A stretch of 48,292 nucleotides of DNA, taken from the NCBI GenBank assembly GCA_004558825.1, contig SFDB01000010.1, positions 1 through 48,292 of the forward strand. Reading direction: 5' to 3'. Origin of the DNA: Clostridiales bacterium (GTDB taxonomy: Bacteria > Bacillota > Clostridia > Christensenellales > CAG-138). This document shows, one piece after another, positions 33,587 to 42,035 of the stretch. The position numbers and the translations under genes were made by a program. The number at the start of each line of letters is the position of its first letter. Within the stretch, counting starts at the first letter, position 1. The notes under the pieces are model-generated. The model saw nothing but the letters and a program-made list of their open reading frames with translations, ran no database searches and had not been told where the DNA came from.

Positions 33587-33608
33587 AACTCATCGCTGCT
33601 GAGTTTTT
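33587..33608. terminator. Possible terminator between copy B and alaX
   Basis: AACTCA and TGAGTT around a 7-nt loop, with T runs on both sides on the plus strand. Short stem. It lies 15 bp past the alaX stop. Confidence 0.4.
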
Positions 33609-33622
33609 GTAAAGAAAAGGCT

Positions 33623-34831
33623 TCATTTTGCATTAAGCACGTTTCCAATGTAAGATTTAATCTGCTCTATCGCCGCAACAGACGCATCGCTCACGTCAGC
33701 GCTTCCTTGTGCGCTGTCGTCTCTGCCTCCGCCTTTGCCGTTCAAAGCAACATTCACCGCTCTGCAGATCTCGCCCGCGCTCGCATTCACTCCTTCAGAA
33801 CGCATAAGACGATAGAATATCGTACTGCCGCACCTCGCAAAAACAGCGGCAAATGCGTTGCTGAACGTGCATATACGCTCGCTAAGCGTCTTTATGTAAT
33901 CCATGCCGCCGTCTTCCTCAAATACGAATACGAGCTTGCCCCTGCGGGTGTCGGCCGCCTGCTCAATAAGCTTTTTGGCTTTGTAATCGCACAGCTCCAG
34001 CGTCCGCTTCTTCAACTCACGCTTTGCGCTCGCAAGCTCTTTGCTCTGCTTCATCACCGCTTCATGCGCATTCGTCCATTTTGTGCTGAAATTCTTCGCA
34101 ATTGCTGCAAGCTCCGTATGTTTTTTGTCGTAATCGTTCATTGCGCGCTTTCCGCACGCGAGCCAAATGCGTACACCGGCCTTATATTTTACAAAATCAA
34201 CTATTTTTATAGCGCCGATACAGCCCGTGCTTTTAACGTGCGTACCGCAGCATGTGCAAGAGTCTGCACCATCAATCGTAACTATTCGAATAAGACCTTT
34301 CGCCTTCTCGGAACGCTTTCTGAGCTCTATATGCTCAAGCTCATCGTCGCCAACAAGGGCATATGTTATGGGAACATCCCTATATATGACGTCATTAGCG
34401 GCGCTTTCAAGCGCGCTTAGCTGTGCTCTGTCAAGCATCATATCAAGGTCGATTGTCATGTAATCCTCAGCCATGTGAAACCCGACATTCGCCGCCCCGA
34501 AAAGCTTTTTTGCAAGTCCCGACACAATGTGTTCTCCCGAATGCTGCTGTGAATGATCCAGTCTTACTTCAGCCTGTGTTTCAAGCTTAACAACATCGCC
34601 CACGCTTAAAGGTGTATCGATTGTATAGTATATTGCTTCCCCGTCGTCACGCGCTGCCAGCACCTCATGTCCCGCTACAGTTCCCCGGTCGCGCGGTTGA
34701 CCGCCGCCCGAAGGAAATATAACCGTCCTGTTCACGTGCACTTCGTATCCGTCCTTAACTTTTTCGCAGGACATTACCTCAGCTTCGCACGTCAGCGTTT
34801 GCGGCTCCGTATAATAAATTCTTTCGTCCAT
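33623..34831 (-). CDS. alaX: Alanyl-tRNA editing protein AlaX, long form with DHHA1-like domain
   Basis: A free-standing homologue of the AlaRS editing and C-terminal domains, which hydrolyses mischarged Ser- or Gly-tRNA-Ala. The product is 402 aa. Residues 1-90 form a beta-barrel part with PSGGGQPRDRG. The zinc site has HxxxH at His97-His101 (DHSQQHSGEHIV) and CxxxH at Cys194-His198 (CTCCGTH). A helical region spans about 240-300. A DHHA1-like end contains KLVFVFEEDGGMDYIKTL and a glycine-rich GKGGGRDDSAQGSA, the tRNA-binding hallmark. No aminoacylation domain is present. GAAGGAG precedes ATG 34831. Confidence 0.92.
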   Translation of the reverse strand: MDERIYYTEPQTLTCEAEVMSCEKVKDGYEVHVNRTVIFPSGGGQPRDRGTVAGHEVLAARDDGEAIYYTIDTPLSVGDVVKLETQAEVRLDHSQQHSGEHIVSGLAKKLFGAANVGFHMAEDYMTIDLDMMLDRAQLSALESAANDVIYRDVPITYALVGDDELEHIELRKRSEKAKGLIRIVTIDGADSCTCCGTHVKSTGCIGAIKIVDFVKYKAGVRIWLACGKRAMNDYDKKHTELAAIAKNFSTKWTNAHEAVMKQSKELASAKRELKKRTLELCDYKAKKLIEQAADTRRGKLVFVFEEDGGMDYIKTLSERICTFSNAFAAVFARCGSTIFYRLMRSEGVNASAGEICRAVNVALNGKGGGRDDSAQGSADVSDASVAAIEQIKSYIGNVLNAK

Positions 34832-34862
34832 GATATTTCTCCTTCGGCTCGTTTTCGCTTTT

Positions 34863-34899
34863 ATTATAGCATTGCCCCCAATATCATATTGAGGGCAAT
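34863..34899 (-). promoter_or_regulatory. alaX extended -10 promoter with adjacent 29-bp near-palindrome
   Basis: Minus strand ATGCTATAAT: TATAAT is at 34863-34868 with a TGn extension and no good -35. Directly upstream, 34871-34899 is a near-perfect palindrome (ATTGCCC...GGGCAAT, 14-bp arms with one mismatch). It could be an operator of alaX or the terminator of the upstream prsA-like gene; the absence of a T run after it on the minus strand leaves both open. Confidence 0.5.
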
Positions 34900-34928
34900 C
34901 GTTTATTTCTTATTTTTTGTTTTTTGGA

Positions 34929-36155
34929 TCAGCCTACATAACGTACGCGGGACATATATTTCTTTATCGGCGCAGCTTCGACCCAGGCTGCGAGCGTCTC
35001 AGAATAATGCTCCTCCTGCTTAGCTTTAAGCAGCTTCGCGCTAATTGCTTCCTCGACTTCCTCGAACGACAGCGTTCGGCTCTCAACCTTCTCGATGAGC
35101 TTAATAAAATGGATGCCCTTCTCGGTTTTGACGGCCTTGCTTACATCACCTACATTTTTGAGTTCAAGAGCTGCTTCAGCCCAACCCTCGTAGTATTTGT
35201 CCTTTATGGACTCATGTACAAGATATCCCTCTTCTTTGTATGGATCGTTCTGCATACCGGGATCATCGCCATATGTCTCTATAAGCTCATCAAAGTCCAC
35301 GCCTTCTGCAAGCTTCTGCTCGACCTCGGCAACCTTCGCGTCAAAATCAGCCGTAAGCTCTACGGACGAGGAGTTGTCTTCCGTCGTCTTATTCTCATCG
35401 GATTCGGGAGCCTTTATGAATATATGCTTTACTCTTATATATCCTTCGGGGATGAACAGCGGCTTTACATTATCTTCGCTTCCTATTGCGGAGCTGTAAG
35501 CTGTATAGTATTCTTCCGGCTTCTCGGTGTATGTCTTTGTCTGTTCCTCAAGCTGCTCGTCATACCACTTCTTTGCCTCGCCATCCTCAAGCGAAACCTC
35601 GGCCTTTACCTGGTCGATAAGCTTGTCCTTCAGCGTCTGCTCCTTCTGCTTTTCGAGTATTCTTTCCTTATACTCATCAAGCGAAACCTTGGCATCTTCA
35701 AGCTCTTTCAAAAGAAGCTTAAGCTCTGCTTCGCGGATTTCGTTTTCATCGGTAATAGAGCTGTCAATCTTTGACTTATATCCGTTCAGTACGCTCTCAA
35801 ACGCCTCGTCGGCACCCTGCTGCGCCTTTTCAAGATCCTCGTCATTGAGCTCGATATTAAGTTCGTTTACCTTGTACTCAAGAACAGCGTCGTTCACAAC
35901 CATGTTCATGACCCAATCCTGATATTGCTTTTTACCTTCAGCCGTAGATGTATCTATGCCGAGAAGGTAGCCCGCGTACATTGAATATGTGCTGTAAACC
36001 GAATAATAATCAGAGTAATATACCTTAATATCTCCAACCTGCGCAACGACAGGATCTTCCACGACTGCCGAGCAGCCCGAGAGCATGCCAAGAGCAAAGA
36101 CCGCTATACATGCTAACGCAGCGATGCGTGTAACGAAGCCCTTTTTTGTTACCAT
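34929..36155 (-). CDS. prsA: PrsA-like foldase lipoprotein (parvulin peptidyl-prolyl isomerase)
   Basis: An extracytoplasmic lipoprotein that helps exported proteins fold. The product is 408 aa. The signal peptide ends at LSGC, with Cys28 lipidated. Residues about 35-220 form a SurA-like N-terminal chaperone part, rich in Glu and Lys helices. The parvulin domain is near residues 238-375: EGYIRVKHIFIKAP, an acidic insertion, then LAEGVDFDELIETYGDDPGM, LELKNVGDVSKAVKTEKGIH and FIKLIEKVES. GAYxxP-type catalytic residues are only partly conserved by eye. GGAGATTGTTTTCTT-type spacing precedes ATG 36155. The symbol is by analogy. Confidence 0.88.
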   Translation of the reverse strand: MVTKKGFVTRIAALACIAVFALGMLSGCSAVVEDPVVAQVGDIKVYYSDYYSVYSTYSMYAGYLLGIDTSTAEGKKQYQDWVMNMVVNDAVLEYKVNELNIELNDEDLEKAQQGADEAFESVLNGYKSKIDSSITDENEIREAELKLLLKELEDAKVSLDEYKERILEKQKEQTLKDKLIDQVKAEVSLEDGEAKKWYDEQLEEQTKTYTEKPEEYYTAYSSAIGSEDNVKPLFIPEGYIRVKHIFIKAPESDENKTTEDNSSSVELTADFDAKVAEVEQKLAEGVDFDELIETYGDDPGMQNDPYKEEGYLVHESIKDKYYEGWAEAALELKNVGDVSKAVKTEKGIHFIKLIEKVESRTLSFEEVEEAISAKLLKAKQEEHYSETLAAWVEAAPIKKYMSRVRYVG

Positions 36156-36220
36156 AAGAAAACAATCTCCTTTTTGCTAAGCGTTTCGCCTGCACAGACA
36201 AGCGATTATACACTCCGATT

Positions 36221-36249
36221 ATTTTATATAACCTGCGACGCAATGTCAA
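36221..36249 (-). promoter_or_regulatory. Sigma-A promoter of the prsA-like gene
   Basis: Minus strand TTGACA (36244-36249), 17-bp spacer, TAAAAT (36221-36226). The start is near 36213, a leader of about 58 nt. Confidence 0.7.
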
Positions 36250-36289
36250 TCCAAATATCATATAATCTTCCCGCTGTTCTACTAAAACA

Positions 36290-36319
36290 TTGACATGCCA
36301 CGCTTTTCAAGTGCATAAT
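36290..36319 (+). promoter_or_regulatory. Sigma-A promoter of glnS-gltX
   Basis: TTGACA (36290-36295), 18-bp spacer, CATAAT (36314-36319). The start is near 36326, giving a leader of about 75 nt. No T-box was seen here, unlike valS and proS. Confidence 0.65.
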
Positions 36320-36401
36320 AAGCCATATGAAAATGCGTCGGCAGAACGGCAAATCGCAGTTCGCGTCGTGCGCAGCGCGGAAAAGGAAAGGGCGTATAAA
36401 A

Positions 36402-38045
36402 ATGGAAGAAACAAGGGAAATCATTGCCAATAACTTTATAGAGGAATTCGTTATGCAGGATATGCAGAAAAACCCCGTCGTGCAAACGCGTTTCCCTCCG
36501 GAGCCGAACGGCTACCTTCATATAGGTCATGCAAAGGCTTTATGCGTAGACTTCGGCGTAGCGGAAAAGTTCGGCGGCAAGTGTAACCTTCGCTTTGACG
36601 ACACAAACCCGACAAAAGAGGATGTTGAATACGTTGACGCCATACAATATGATATTCGCTGGCTCGGATTTGAATGGGACAAGCTCCGTTTCGGCTCCGA
36701 GTACTTTGACAAGTGCTACGAGCTTGCGGTAAAGCTAATAAAAAACGGCGACGCGTATGTGTGCGACCTTACCAAGGACGAAATGCGCGAATACCGCGGC
36801 ACGCTGACCGAGCCCGGCAAGGACAGCCCGTTCAGAAACAGAAGCATAGAAGAAAACCTTGATCTGTTTGAGCGTATGCGCACAGGTGAATTTGAGGACG
36901 GTTCTCGCACGCTCAGAGCAAAAATAGACATGGCCTCTCCCAATATAAACCTGCGCGATCCCGCGCTTTACAGAATACTTCACAGGCGTCACCACCAGAC
37001 GGGCGACAAATGGTGCATATATCCCATGTACGACTTTGCTCATCCGATACAGGACGCAATAGAGGGAATAACGCATTCGCTCTGCTCGCTCGAATACGAA
37101 GCTCACAGGCCGCTTTACAACTGGGTCATAGAAAAGTGCGGCTTTGAGCATAAGCCGCGCCAAATCGAGTTTGCAAGGCTTAACATGACAAACACCATTA
37201 TGTCGAAGCGTTATCTGCGCCGCCTCGTTGAAGAAGGCTATGTATCAGGCTGGGACGATCCGCGTATGCCAACTCTGTGCGGTATGCGCAGGCGCGGCTA
37301 TACACCTGAAGCAATAAAGGATTTTCTTGAACGCGCAGGCGTTTCGAAAGCCGATTCGACAGTCGATACCGCAATGCTGGAACATTGTGTAAGAGAGCAC
37401 CTCAATCTCACTGCTCACCGCGCCATCGCCATATTGGATCCTGTGAAAGTAATAATTGACAATTGGGACGACGGATATGAAAATATCACGCTTGAAAATC
37501 TGCCCGGCGATGAATCGCAGGGAACGCATACCGTCCGCTTCGGGCGGGAGCTCTACATCGAGCGCGAAGATTTTATGGAAGAACCTCCAAAGAAGTTTTT
37601 CCGTTTAAAGCCCGACGGTGAAGTGCGTCTAAAAGGCGCTTACATAGTAAAATGCATCAGTGCGCGTAAAGATGAAAACGGCGTTGTTACAGAAATACAC
37701 TGCACATACGATCCTGCAACGCGCAGCGGCGAATGTGAACGCAAGGTAAAGGGCACTCTCCACTGGTTATGCGCCGAAGATGCCGTACCCGCGGAATTCA
37801 GGCTTTACGAGTCGCTCATGGCACCCGACGCCAACCCCGATGCGGAGGACTTTATCGAAAACATCAATAAAAATTCGTTGGAAACAAAGCATGGGTTTGT
37901 TGAGCCGATGCTTGCCGAATGTAAAGCCGGCGAACGCTATCAGTTCATGCGCATAGGTTATTTCGCGGCCGACGCTGACCATACGCCGCAAAAGCCGGTA
38001 TTCAACAGAACGGTCGGACTTAAAGACAGCTTCAAAATAAGCTGA
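36402..38045 (+). CDS. glnS: Glutaminyl-tRNA synthetase
   Basis: Charges tRNA-Gln directly; class I enzyme, 547 aa, normal for bacterial GlnRS. The HIGH motif is in PPEPNGYLHIGHAKAL (residues about 33-48). The KMSKS-type motif is in NTIMSKRYLRRLVEEGYVSG near 266. RFDDTNPTKEDVEYVDAIQ near 65-83 and WDDPRMPTLCGMRRRGYTPEAI near 287-308 are GlnRS-specific. ATG 36402 is chosen because GGAAAGGG lies 9-10 bp upstream; a longer frame from 36327 begins at the predicted transcription start. gltX follows after 18 bp. Confidence 0.96.
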   Translation: MEETREIIANNFIEEFVMQDMQKNPVVQTRFPPEPNGYLHIGHAKALCVDFGVAEKFGGKCNLRFDDTNPTKEDVEYVDAIQYDIRWLGFEWDKLRFGSEYFDKCYELAVKLIKNGDAYVCDLTKDEMREYRGTLTEPGKDSPFRNRSIEENLDLFERMRTGEFEDGSRTLRAKIDMASPNINLRDPALYRILHRRHHQTGDKWCIYPMYDFAHPIQDAIEGITHSLCSLEYEAHRPLYNWVIEKCGFEHKPRQIEFARLNMTNTIMSKRYLRRLVEEGYVSGWDDPRMPTLCGMRRRGYTPEAIKDFLERAGVSKADSTVDTAMLEHCVREHLNLTAHRAIAILDPVKVIIDNWDDGYENITLENLPGDESQGTHTVRFGRELYIEREDFMEEPPKKFFRLKPDGEVRLKGAYIVKCISARKDENGVVTEIHCTYDPATRSGECERKVKGTLHWLCAEDAVPAEFRLYESLMAPDANPDAEDFIENINKNSLETKHGFVEPMLAECKAGERYQFMRIGYFAADADHTPQKPVFNRTVGLKDSFKIS

Positions 38046-38063
38046 GAAACAAAGAGGTATAGA

Positions 38064-39515
38064 ATGGAAGTCAGGACAAGATTCGCACCGTCGCCGACGG
38101 GATACATGCATCTGGGCGGTATGCGTACCGCTCTTTACACCTACCTTTTCACCCGAAAGAATCACGGTAAGTTTATCCTCCGCATAGAAGATACCGACCA
38201 GGCGCGCTATGTTGAAGGCGCTACCGATGTTATCTATCGCACGCTGAAGGATATCGGCCTCGTTTGGGACGAAGGCCCCGATGTCGGCGGTGATTACGGA
38301 CCGTATATTCAGTCGGAGCGCAAAGGCATGTACCTCCCCTATGCGCAACAGCTCGTTAGGGACGGAAAGGCTTACTACTGCTTCTGCACAAAAGAGGAGC
38401 TTGACAAACGCCGCGCCGAGGCAGAGGCAAAAGGCGAAACATTTAAGTATGACAAGCATTGCCTAAACATGCCGCGCGAGGAGGTCGAGCGCCGACTTGC
38501 GGCCGGAGAGCCGTATGTCATCCGTCAGAATGTGCCTACGCAAGGCGAGGCGTCGTTTGACGACATAATATTCGGCCATATCGCCGTCGACTGTTCCGAG
38601 CTTGACGACATGATATTAATCAAGGCAGACGGAATGCCTACCTATAACTTTGCGAACGTAATCGATGACCATACTATGGGCATCACACACGTTATGCGCG
38701 GCTCGGAGTATCTTTCCTCAACGCCGAAATACAACCTTCTCTATGACGCCTTCGGCTGGGAAAAACCCGTTTACATCCACCTGACAAATATAATGCGCGA
38801 CGCTCAGCATAAGCTCTCAAAACGCACGGGCGACGCATATTATGAGGACTATATTGCGAAAGGATATCTGAAAGACGCCATTTTGAACTACATCGCTCTG
38901 CTGGGCTGGAATCCCGGCGACGACCGCGAGTTTTTTACGCTCGATGAGCTCATCGAGGCATTTTCGCTCGAAGGGTTATCCAAATCCCCGGCAATATTTG
39001 ACGTAAACAAGCTGACATGGATGAACGCCGAGTATATTCGCCGTCTTGAGCCCAATGAGTTCAACCGCTATGCGCAGCCTTGGTACGAAAAAGCCGGTAT
39101 TGACGCCATGAACAAAGAGACTCTTTGCCGTATACTTCAGCCGCGCGTCGAGTTTTTCGCGCAGCTCCCCGAAATGGTAGACTTTCTTGTGAAGCTTGAC
39201 GAGGAATACGATGTCGCTATGTTCACAAACAAGAAGTCAAAAACAAACCCCGAAGTATCGCTCGGCGTGCTCAACATGGCCATAGATGCACTCAATGCGC
39301 TCGAAACATGGGAAGAGGCAGCGATACACGACACGCTTATCGGCCTTGCCGAAAAAAACGGCCTCAAAAACGGCACGATGCTTTGGCCGGTGCGTATAGC
39401 CCTTGCAGGCAAACAGGTAACGCCCGGCGGCGCAATCGAAATAGCTTACCTTCTTGGCAAAGACGAATCGCTCAGACGTCTCGAACTTGGCAGGAAAAAA
39501 GTTTTGGTTGCATAA
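38064..39515 (+). CDS. gltX: Glutamyl-tRNA synthetase
   Basis: Charges tRNA-Glu; class I enzyme, 483 aa, normal length. The N-terminus RTRFAPSPTGYMHLGGMRTALYTYLF contains the HIGH-type motif, followed by RIEDTDQARYVEGATDVI. The KLSKR motif is in AQHKLSKRTGDAYYEDY near 252. VIDDHTMGITHVMRGSEYLSSTPK near 205-228 is typical. The C-terminal anticodon-binding domain is present and ends with the usual GKDESLRRLELG. A GAGG site precedes ATG 38064. Co-transcribed with glnS; repeat copy C follows 78 bp after the stop. Confidence 0.97.
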   Translation: MEVRTRFAPSPTGYMHLGGMRTALYTYLFTRKNHGKFILRIEDTDQARYVEGATDVIYRTLKDIGLVWDEGPDVGGDYGPYIQSERKGMYLPYAQQLVRDGKAYYCFCTKEELDKRRAEAEAKGETFKYDKHCLNMPREEVERRLAAGEPYVIRQNVPTQGEASFDDIIFGHIAVDCSELDDMILIKADGMPTYNFANVIDDHTMGITHVMRGSEYLSSTPKYNLLYDAFGWEKPVYIHLTNIMRDAQHKLSKRTGDAYYEDYIAKGYLKDAILNYIALLGWNPGDDREFFTLDELIEAFSLEGLSKSPAIFDVNKLTWMNAEYIRRLEPNEFNRYAQPWYEKAGIDAMNKETLCRILQPRVEFFAQLPEMVDFLVKLDEEYDVAMFTNKKSKTNPEVSLGVLNMAIDALNALETWEEAAIHDTLIGLAEKNGLKNGTMLWPVRIALAGKQVTPGGAIEIAYLLGKDESLRRLELGRKKVLVA

Positions 39516-39592
39516 GCTCCCAGATAATACAGATACAAAGCAGGCAAAGGCAAGCTGTCACGATAGACTTTCCGGCGGCACTTCTATGAGAT

Positions 39593-39781
39593 TGTCGAAA
39601 AAGTGGCTAAACGCCACTTTTTCGAATTTTTACGGTTTTCGCCTATCGCATTTGCTCCCGGGCGGCGAAACCCGCAAAGTACGAAAACCTTTGGGTTTCC
39701 GTCCGTTCTGACGCACATGTCGTCAGAGCCGGATTGAACATAAGGGGCTGCGCCCCTTATTAACCCCAGGGTTTATCGACA
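39593..39781 (+). repeat. 190-bp structured repeat, copy C
   Basis: The most diverged copy (189 bp). Ends are TGTCGAA (39593-39599) and ATCGACA (39775-39781). H1 is at 39595-39625 with a changed loop (TAAAC). Changes are paired in H2 (TTTCGCC/GGCGAAA), H4 (CTGACG/CGTCAG) and H5 (ATAAGGGG/CCCCTTAT). It lies between gltX and ruvC, on their strand, 78 bp after the gltX stop. Confidence 0.88.
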
Positions 39782-39786
39782 GACTG

Positions 39787-39813
39787 AATCCGTCGCTCAG
39801 CGGCGGATTTTTT
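39787..39813 (+). terminator. Intrinsic terminator after copy C
   Basis: AATCCGTCGC, loop TCA, GCGGCGGATT then TTTTT. Strong stem with one G-T pair. It ends any transcript running through copy C before the ruvC promoter. Confidence 0.8.
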
Positions 39814-39821
39814 TGCTTTGC

Positions 39822-39850
39822 TTGTATATTATCATCGTACATGATAAAAT
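39822..39850 (+). promoter_or_regulatory. Sigma-A promoter of ruvCAB
   Basis: TTGTAT (39822-39827), 17-bp spacer, TAAAAT (39845-39850). The start is near 39857, so the leader is short. No LexA (SOS) box was identified around it. Confidence 0.6.
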
Positions 39851-39873
39851 AGAGCAAAAACAGGCGGTATCTT

Positions 39874-40371
39874 GTGAGAGTTTTAGGCTTGGATCCCGGA
39901 TATGCCATACTTGGTTACGGCATCGTCGACGTTAGCGGCTCGCGAATAAGCGTGGTTGACTACGGCACCGTTGAAACGACTCCGCAGCAGACGTTTCCTG
40001 AACGGCTTGAAAGGCTTTATCTCGGTACGAGACAGCTTGTCGAGCTTTTCCGTCCTGACGCCATTGCATTTGAGGAGCTTTTTTTCGCCCGCAACACGAC
40101 CACGGCGCTGAAGGTCGCTTCGGGGCGAGGTGTTATAATGCTTGCGGCGCAGCAAAGCGGCGTAGGTCTTTTTGAATACACCCCCATGCAGATAAAGCTG
40201 GCCGTCACGGGCAACGGACATGCCGACAAGCTTCAGATGCAGGAAATGGTCAGGCTTCTTCTCGGGCTCAAGGTCATACCCAGGCCCGACGATGCAGCCG
40301 ATGCGCTCGGCGTCGCAATATGCCATGCAAGCGTGGGCGAAGCCGCTCAGGAAGAATTTTTGATAAAGTGA
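39874..40371 (+). CDS. ruvC: Holliday junction resolvase RuvC
   Basis: Endonuclease that cuts Holliday junctions after RuvAB migration. The product is 165 aa. Catalytic acids: Asp7 in LGLDPGYAILGYG, the Glu in FEELFFARNTTTALKVASGRG near 68, and the Asp pair in PRPDDAADALGVAICHA near 139-144. The start is GTG 39874 with a weak CAGGCGG site. ruvA follows after 10 bp. Confidence 0.97.
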   Translation: MRVLGLDPGYAILGYGIVDVSGSRISVVDYGTVETTPQQTFPERLERLYLGTRQLVELFRPDAIAFEELFFARNTTTALKVASGRGVIMLAAQQSGVGLFEYTPMQIKLAVTGNGHADKLQMQEMVRLLLGLKVIPRPDDAADALGVAICHASVGEAAQEEFLIK

Positions 40372-40381
40372 GGAGTGCTTA

Positions 40382-40981
40382 ATGTTCGCTTTTTTGGAAG
40401 GAATAGCCGACTCCGTCGACGCGGATAGGGTTATAATCAACGTTTCAGGCGTAGGTTATGAGCTGCTTTGCAGTCGTAATACGCTCGACAGAATAGGTAA
40501 GGGCGAGGTTGTCCGTCTTTATACGCATTTTCAGCTTTCACAGGATGCTGTCGCACTTTACGGCTTTGTCACGCAGGAAGAGAGAGCTATGTTCAGACAG
40601 CTCATCACCGTGTCAAAAATAGGTCCGCGTACGGCTCTGAGCGCATTGAGCGTGCTCACGCCGTCCGACATCACCTCCGCTATTGTTACTGAAAATGCCG
40701 CCGCTTTCGAGGGCGTCCCCGGCATAGGCAAAAAGACGGCGGCAAGGCTTTTGCTCGAACTGAAAGAAAAGATATCGCTAAACGACATAATCACAGCAAA
40801 CGCGCGCGTTGAAACAAAGAACGCCGTATCCGCTTCAAACGCGATGCGCAGCGAAGCCGTGGCGGCGCTCATGGCGCTCGGTTACGACGGCGTATCTGCG
40901 GGCAGAGCCGTGAATGCCGTTGAGGACTGTGAGCGTGTCGAGGATATGATAACCGCCGCGCTTAAAGCAATGCCCAACTGA
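40382..40981 (+). CDS. ruvA: Holliday junction branch-migration protein RuvA
   Basis: DNA-binding subunit of the RuvAB motor. The product is 199 aa. The N-terminal OB-fold part has VIINVSGVGYELLCSR, and LYTHFQLSQDAVALYGF near 42-58. The two helix-hairpin-helix motifs are seen in LITVSKIGPRTALSALSVL and FEGVPGIGKKTAARLLLELK. The C-terminal domain III (EAVAALMALGYDGVSAGRAV) is the RuvB contact. ruvB follows after 17 bp. Confidence 0.97.
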   Translation: MFAFLEGIADSVDADRVIINVSGVGYELLCSRNTLDRIGKGEVVRLYTHFQLSQDAVALYGFVTQEERAMFRQLITVSKIGPRTALSALSVLTPSDITSAIVTENAAAFEGVPGIGKKTAARLLLELKEKISLNDIITANARVETKNAVSASNAMRSEAVAALMALGYDGVSAGRAVNAVEDCERVEDMITAALKAMPN

Positions 40982-40998
40982 GGCGTACGGAGAAAGCA

Positions 40999-42006
40999 AT
41001 GAACGATAACAGACTTATATCATCGACGCGATTAGCAGAGGATGAACAGGCGGAATACAGCCTGCGTCCACGCTACTTAAACGAATACATCGGTCAAAGC
41101 GCCGTAAAGGAGCATATGCGAATATACATAGGCGCAGCGAAGCTTCGCGGTGAAGCGCTCGATCACGCAATACTCTACGGACCCCCCGGGCTTGGGAAAA
41201 CGACGCTCGCCGCAATAATCGCAAACGAGATGGGAGGCAATATACGCATAACATCCGGTCCCGCACTATCGCACGCAGGCGATCTTGCCGCGATACTTAC
41301 AAAGCTTTCAGCGGGAGACATACTTTTTATCGATGAAATACACAGGCTAAACCCGAGCATTGAAGAGATACTTTACCCCGCAATGGAGGATTTCAAGCTC
41401 GACATAGTTATCGGCAAGGGCCCCGCGGCCAAATCTATAAGACTCGACCTGCCCGAGTTTACGCTCGTCGGAGCGACGACAAGACTCGGCCTCCTTTCAT
41501 CGCCTTTACGCGACAGGTTCGGCATAAAAGAGCAGCTTGTCCCCTACCCCCCCGAAGAGCTTGTGGAAATAATACTCAGAAGCGCAAGCATCCTTAACGC
41601 AGACATCGACGACGAAAGCGCCATAGAAATAGCCTCTCGCTCACGAGGAACTCCGCGAATAGCTAACAGACTTCTTCGACGCGCGCGCGATTATGCGCAG
41701 GTTGTCGGCGATGGCGCAATAAACCTCGAATGTGCCCGCGCAGCGATGGATATGCTCGGAGTTGATGAGTACGGACTCGACGCAACAGACAGGCGCATAT
41801 TGATGACGATGATAGATAAATTCGGAGGCCGTCCCGTAGGCGTTGATACGCTTGCCGCCGCAACGGGCGAGGACAGCACGACCGTAGAAGAGGTGTACGA
41901 ACCGTATCTGCTCCGTCTCGGCTTTATCGCGCGCACACCGCGCGGCAGAATTGTTTTGCCGAAAGGCTACATTCATATGGACTGTACGCCTCCGAGTGAT
42001 GTATAA
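40999..42006 (+). CDS. ruvB: Holliday junction branch-migration ATPase RuvB
   Basis: Hexameric AAA+ motor of the RuvAB complex, 335 aa. YSLRPRYLNEYIGQSAVKEH is the N-terminal family stretch. Walker A is GPPGLGKTTLA (residues about 61-71) and Walker B LFIDEIHRLNP (about 111-121). Sensor/arginine-finger segments include GATTRLGLLSSPLRDRFGI near 157. The C-terminal winged helix carries DRRILMTMIDKFGGRPVGVD and GFIARTPRGR. The downstream coiled-coil gene starts 29 bp later. Confidence 0.98.
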   Translation: MNDNRLISSTRLAEDEQAEYSLRPRYLNEYIGQSAVKEHMRIYIGAAKLRGEALDHAILYGPPGLGKTTLAAIIANEMGGNIRITSGPALSHAGDLAAILTKLSAGDILFIDEIHRLNPSIEEILYPAMEDFKLDIVIGKGPAAKSIRLDLPEFTLVGATTRLGLLSSPLRDRFGIKEQLVPYPPEELVEIILRSASILNADIDDESAIEIASRSRGTPRIANRLLRRARDYAQVVGDGAINLECARAAMDMLGVDEYGLDATDRRILMTMIDKFGGRPVGVDTLAAATGEDSTTVEEVYEPYLLRLGFIARTPRGRIVLPKGYIHMDCTPPSDV

Positions 42007-42035
42007 TATTAAAAATAAGCGGGAGGTAATCACCT

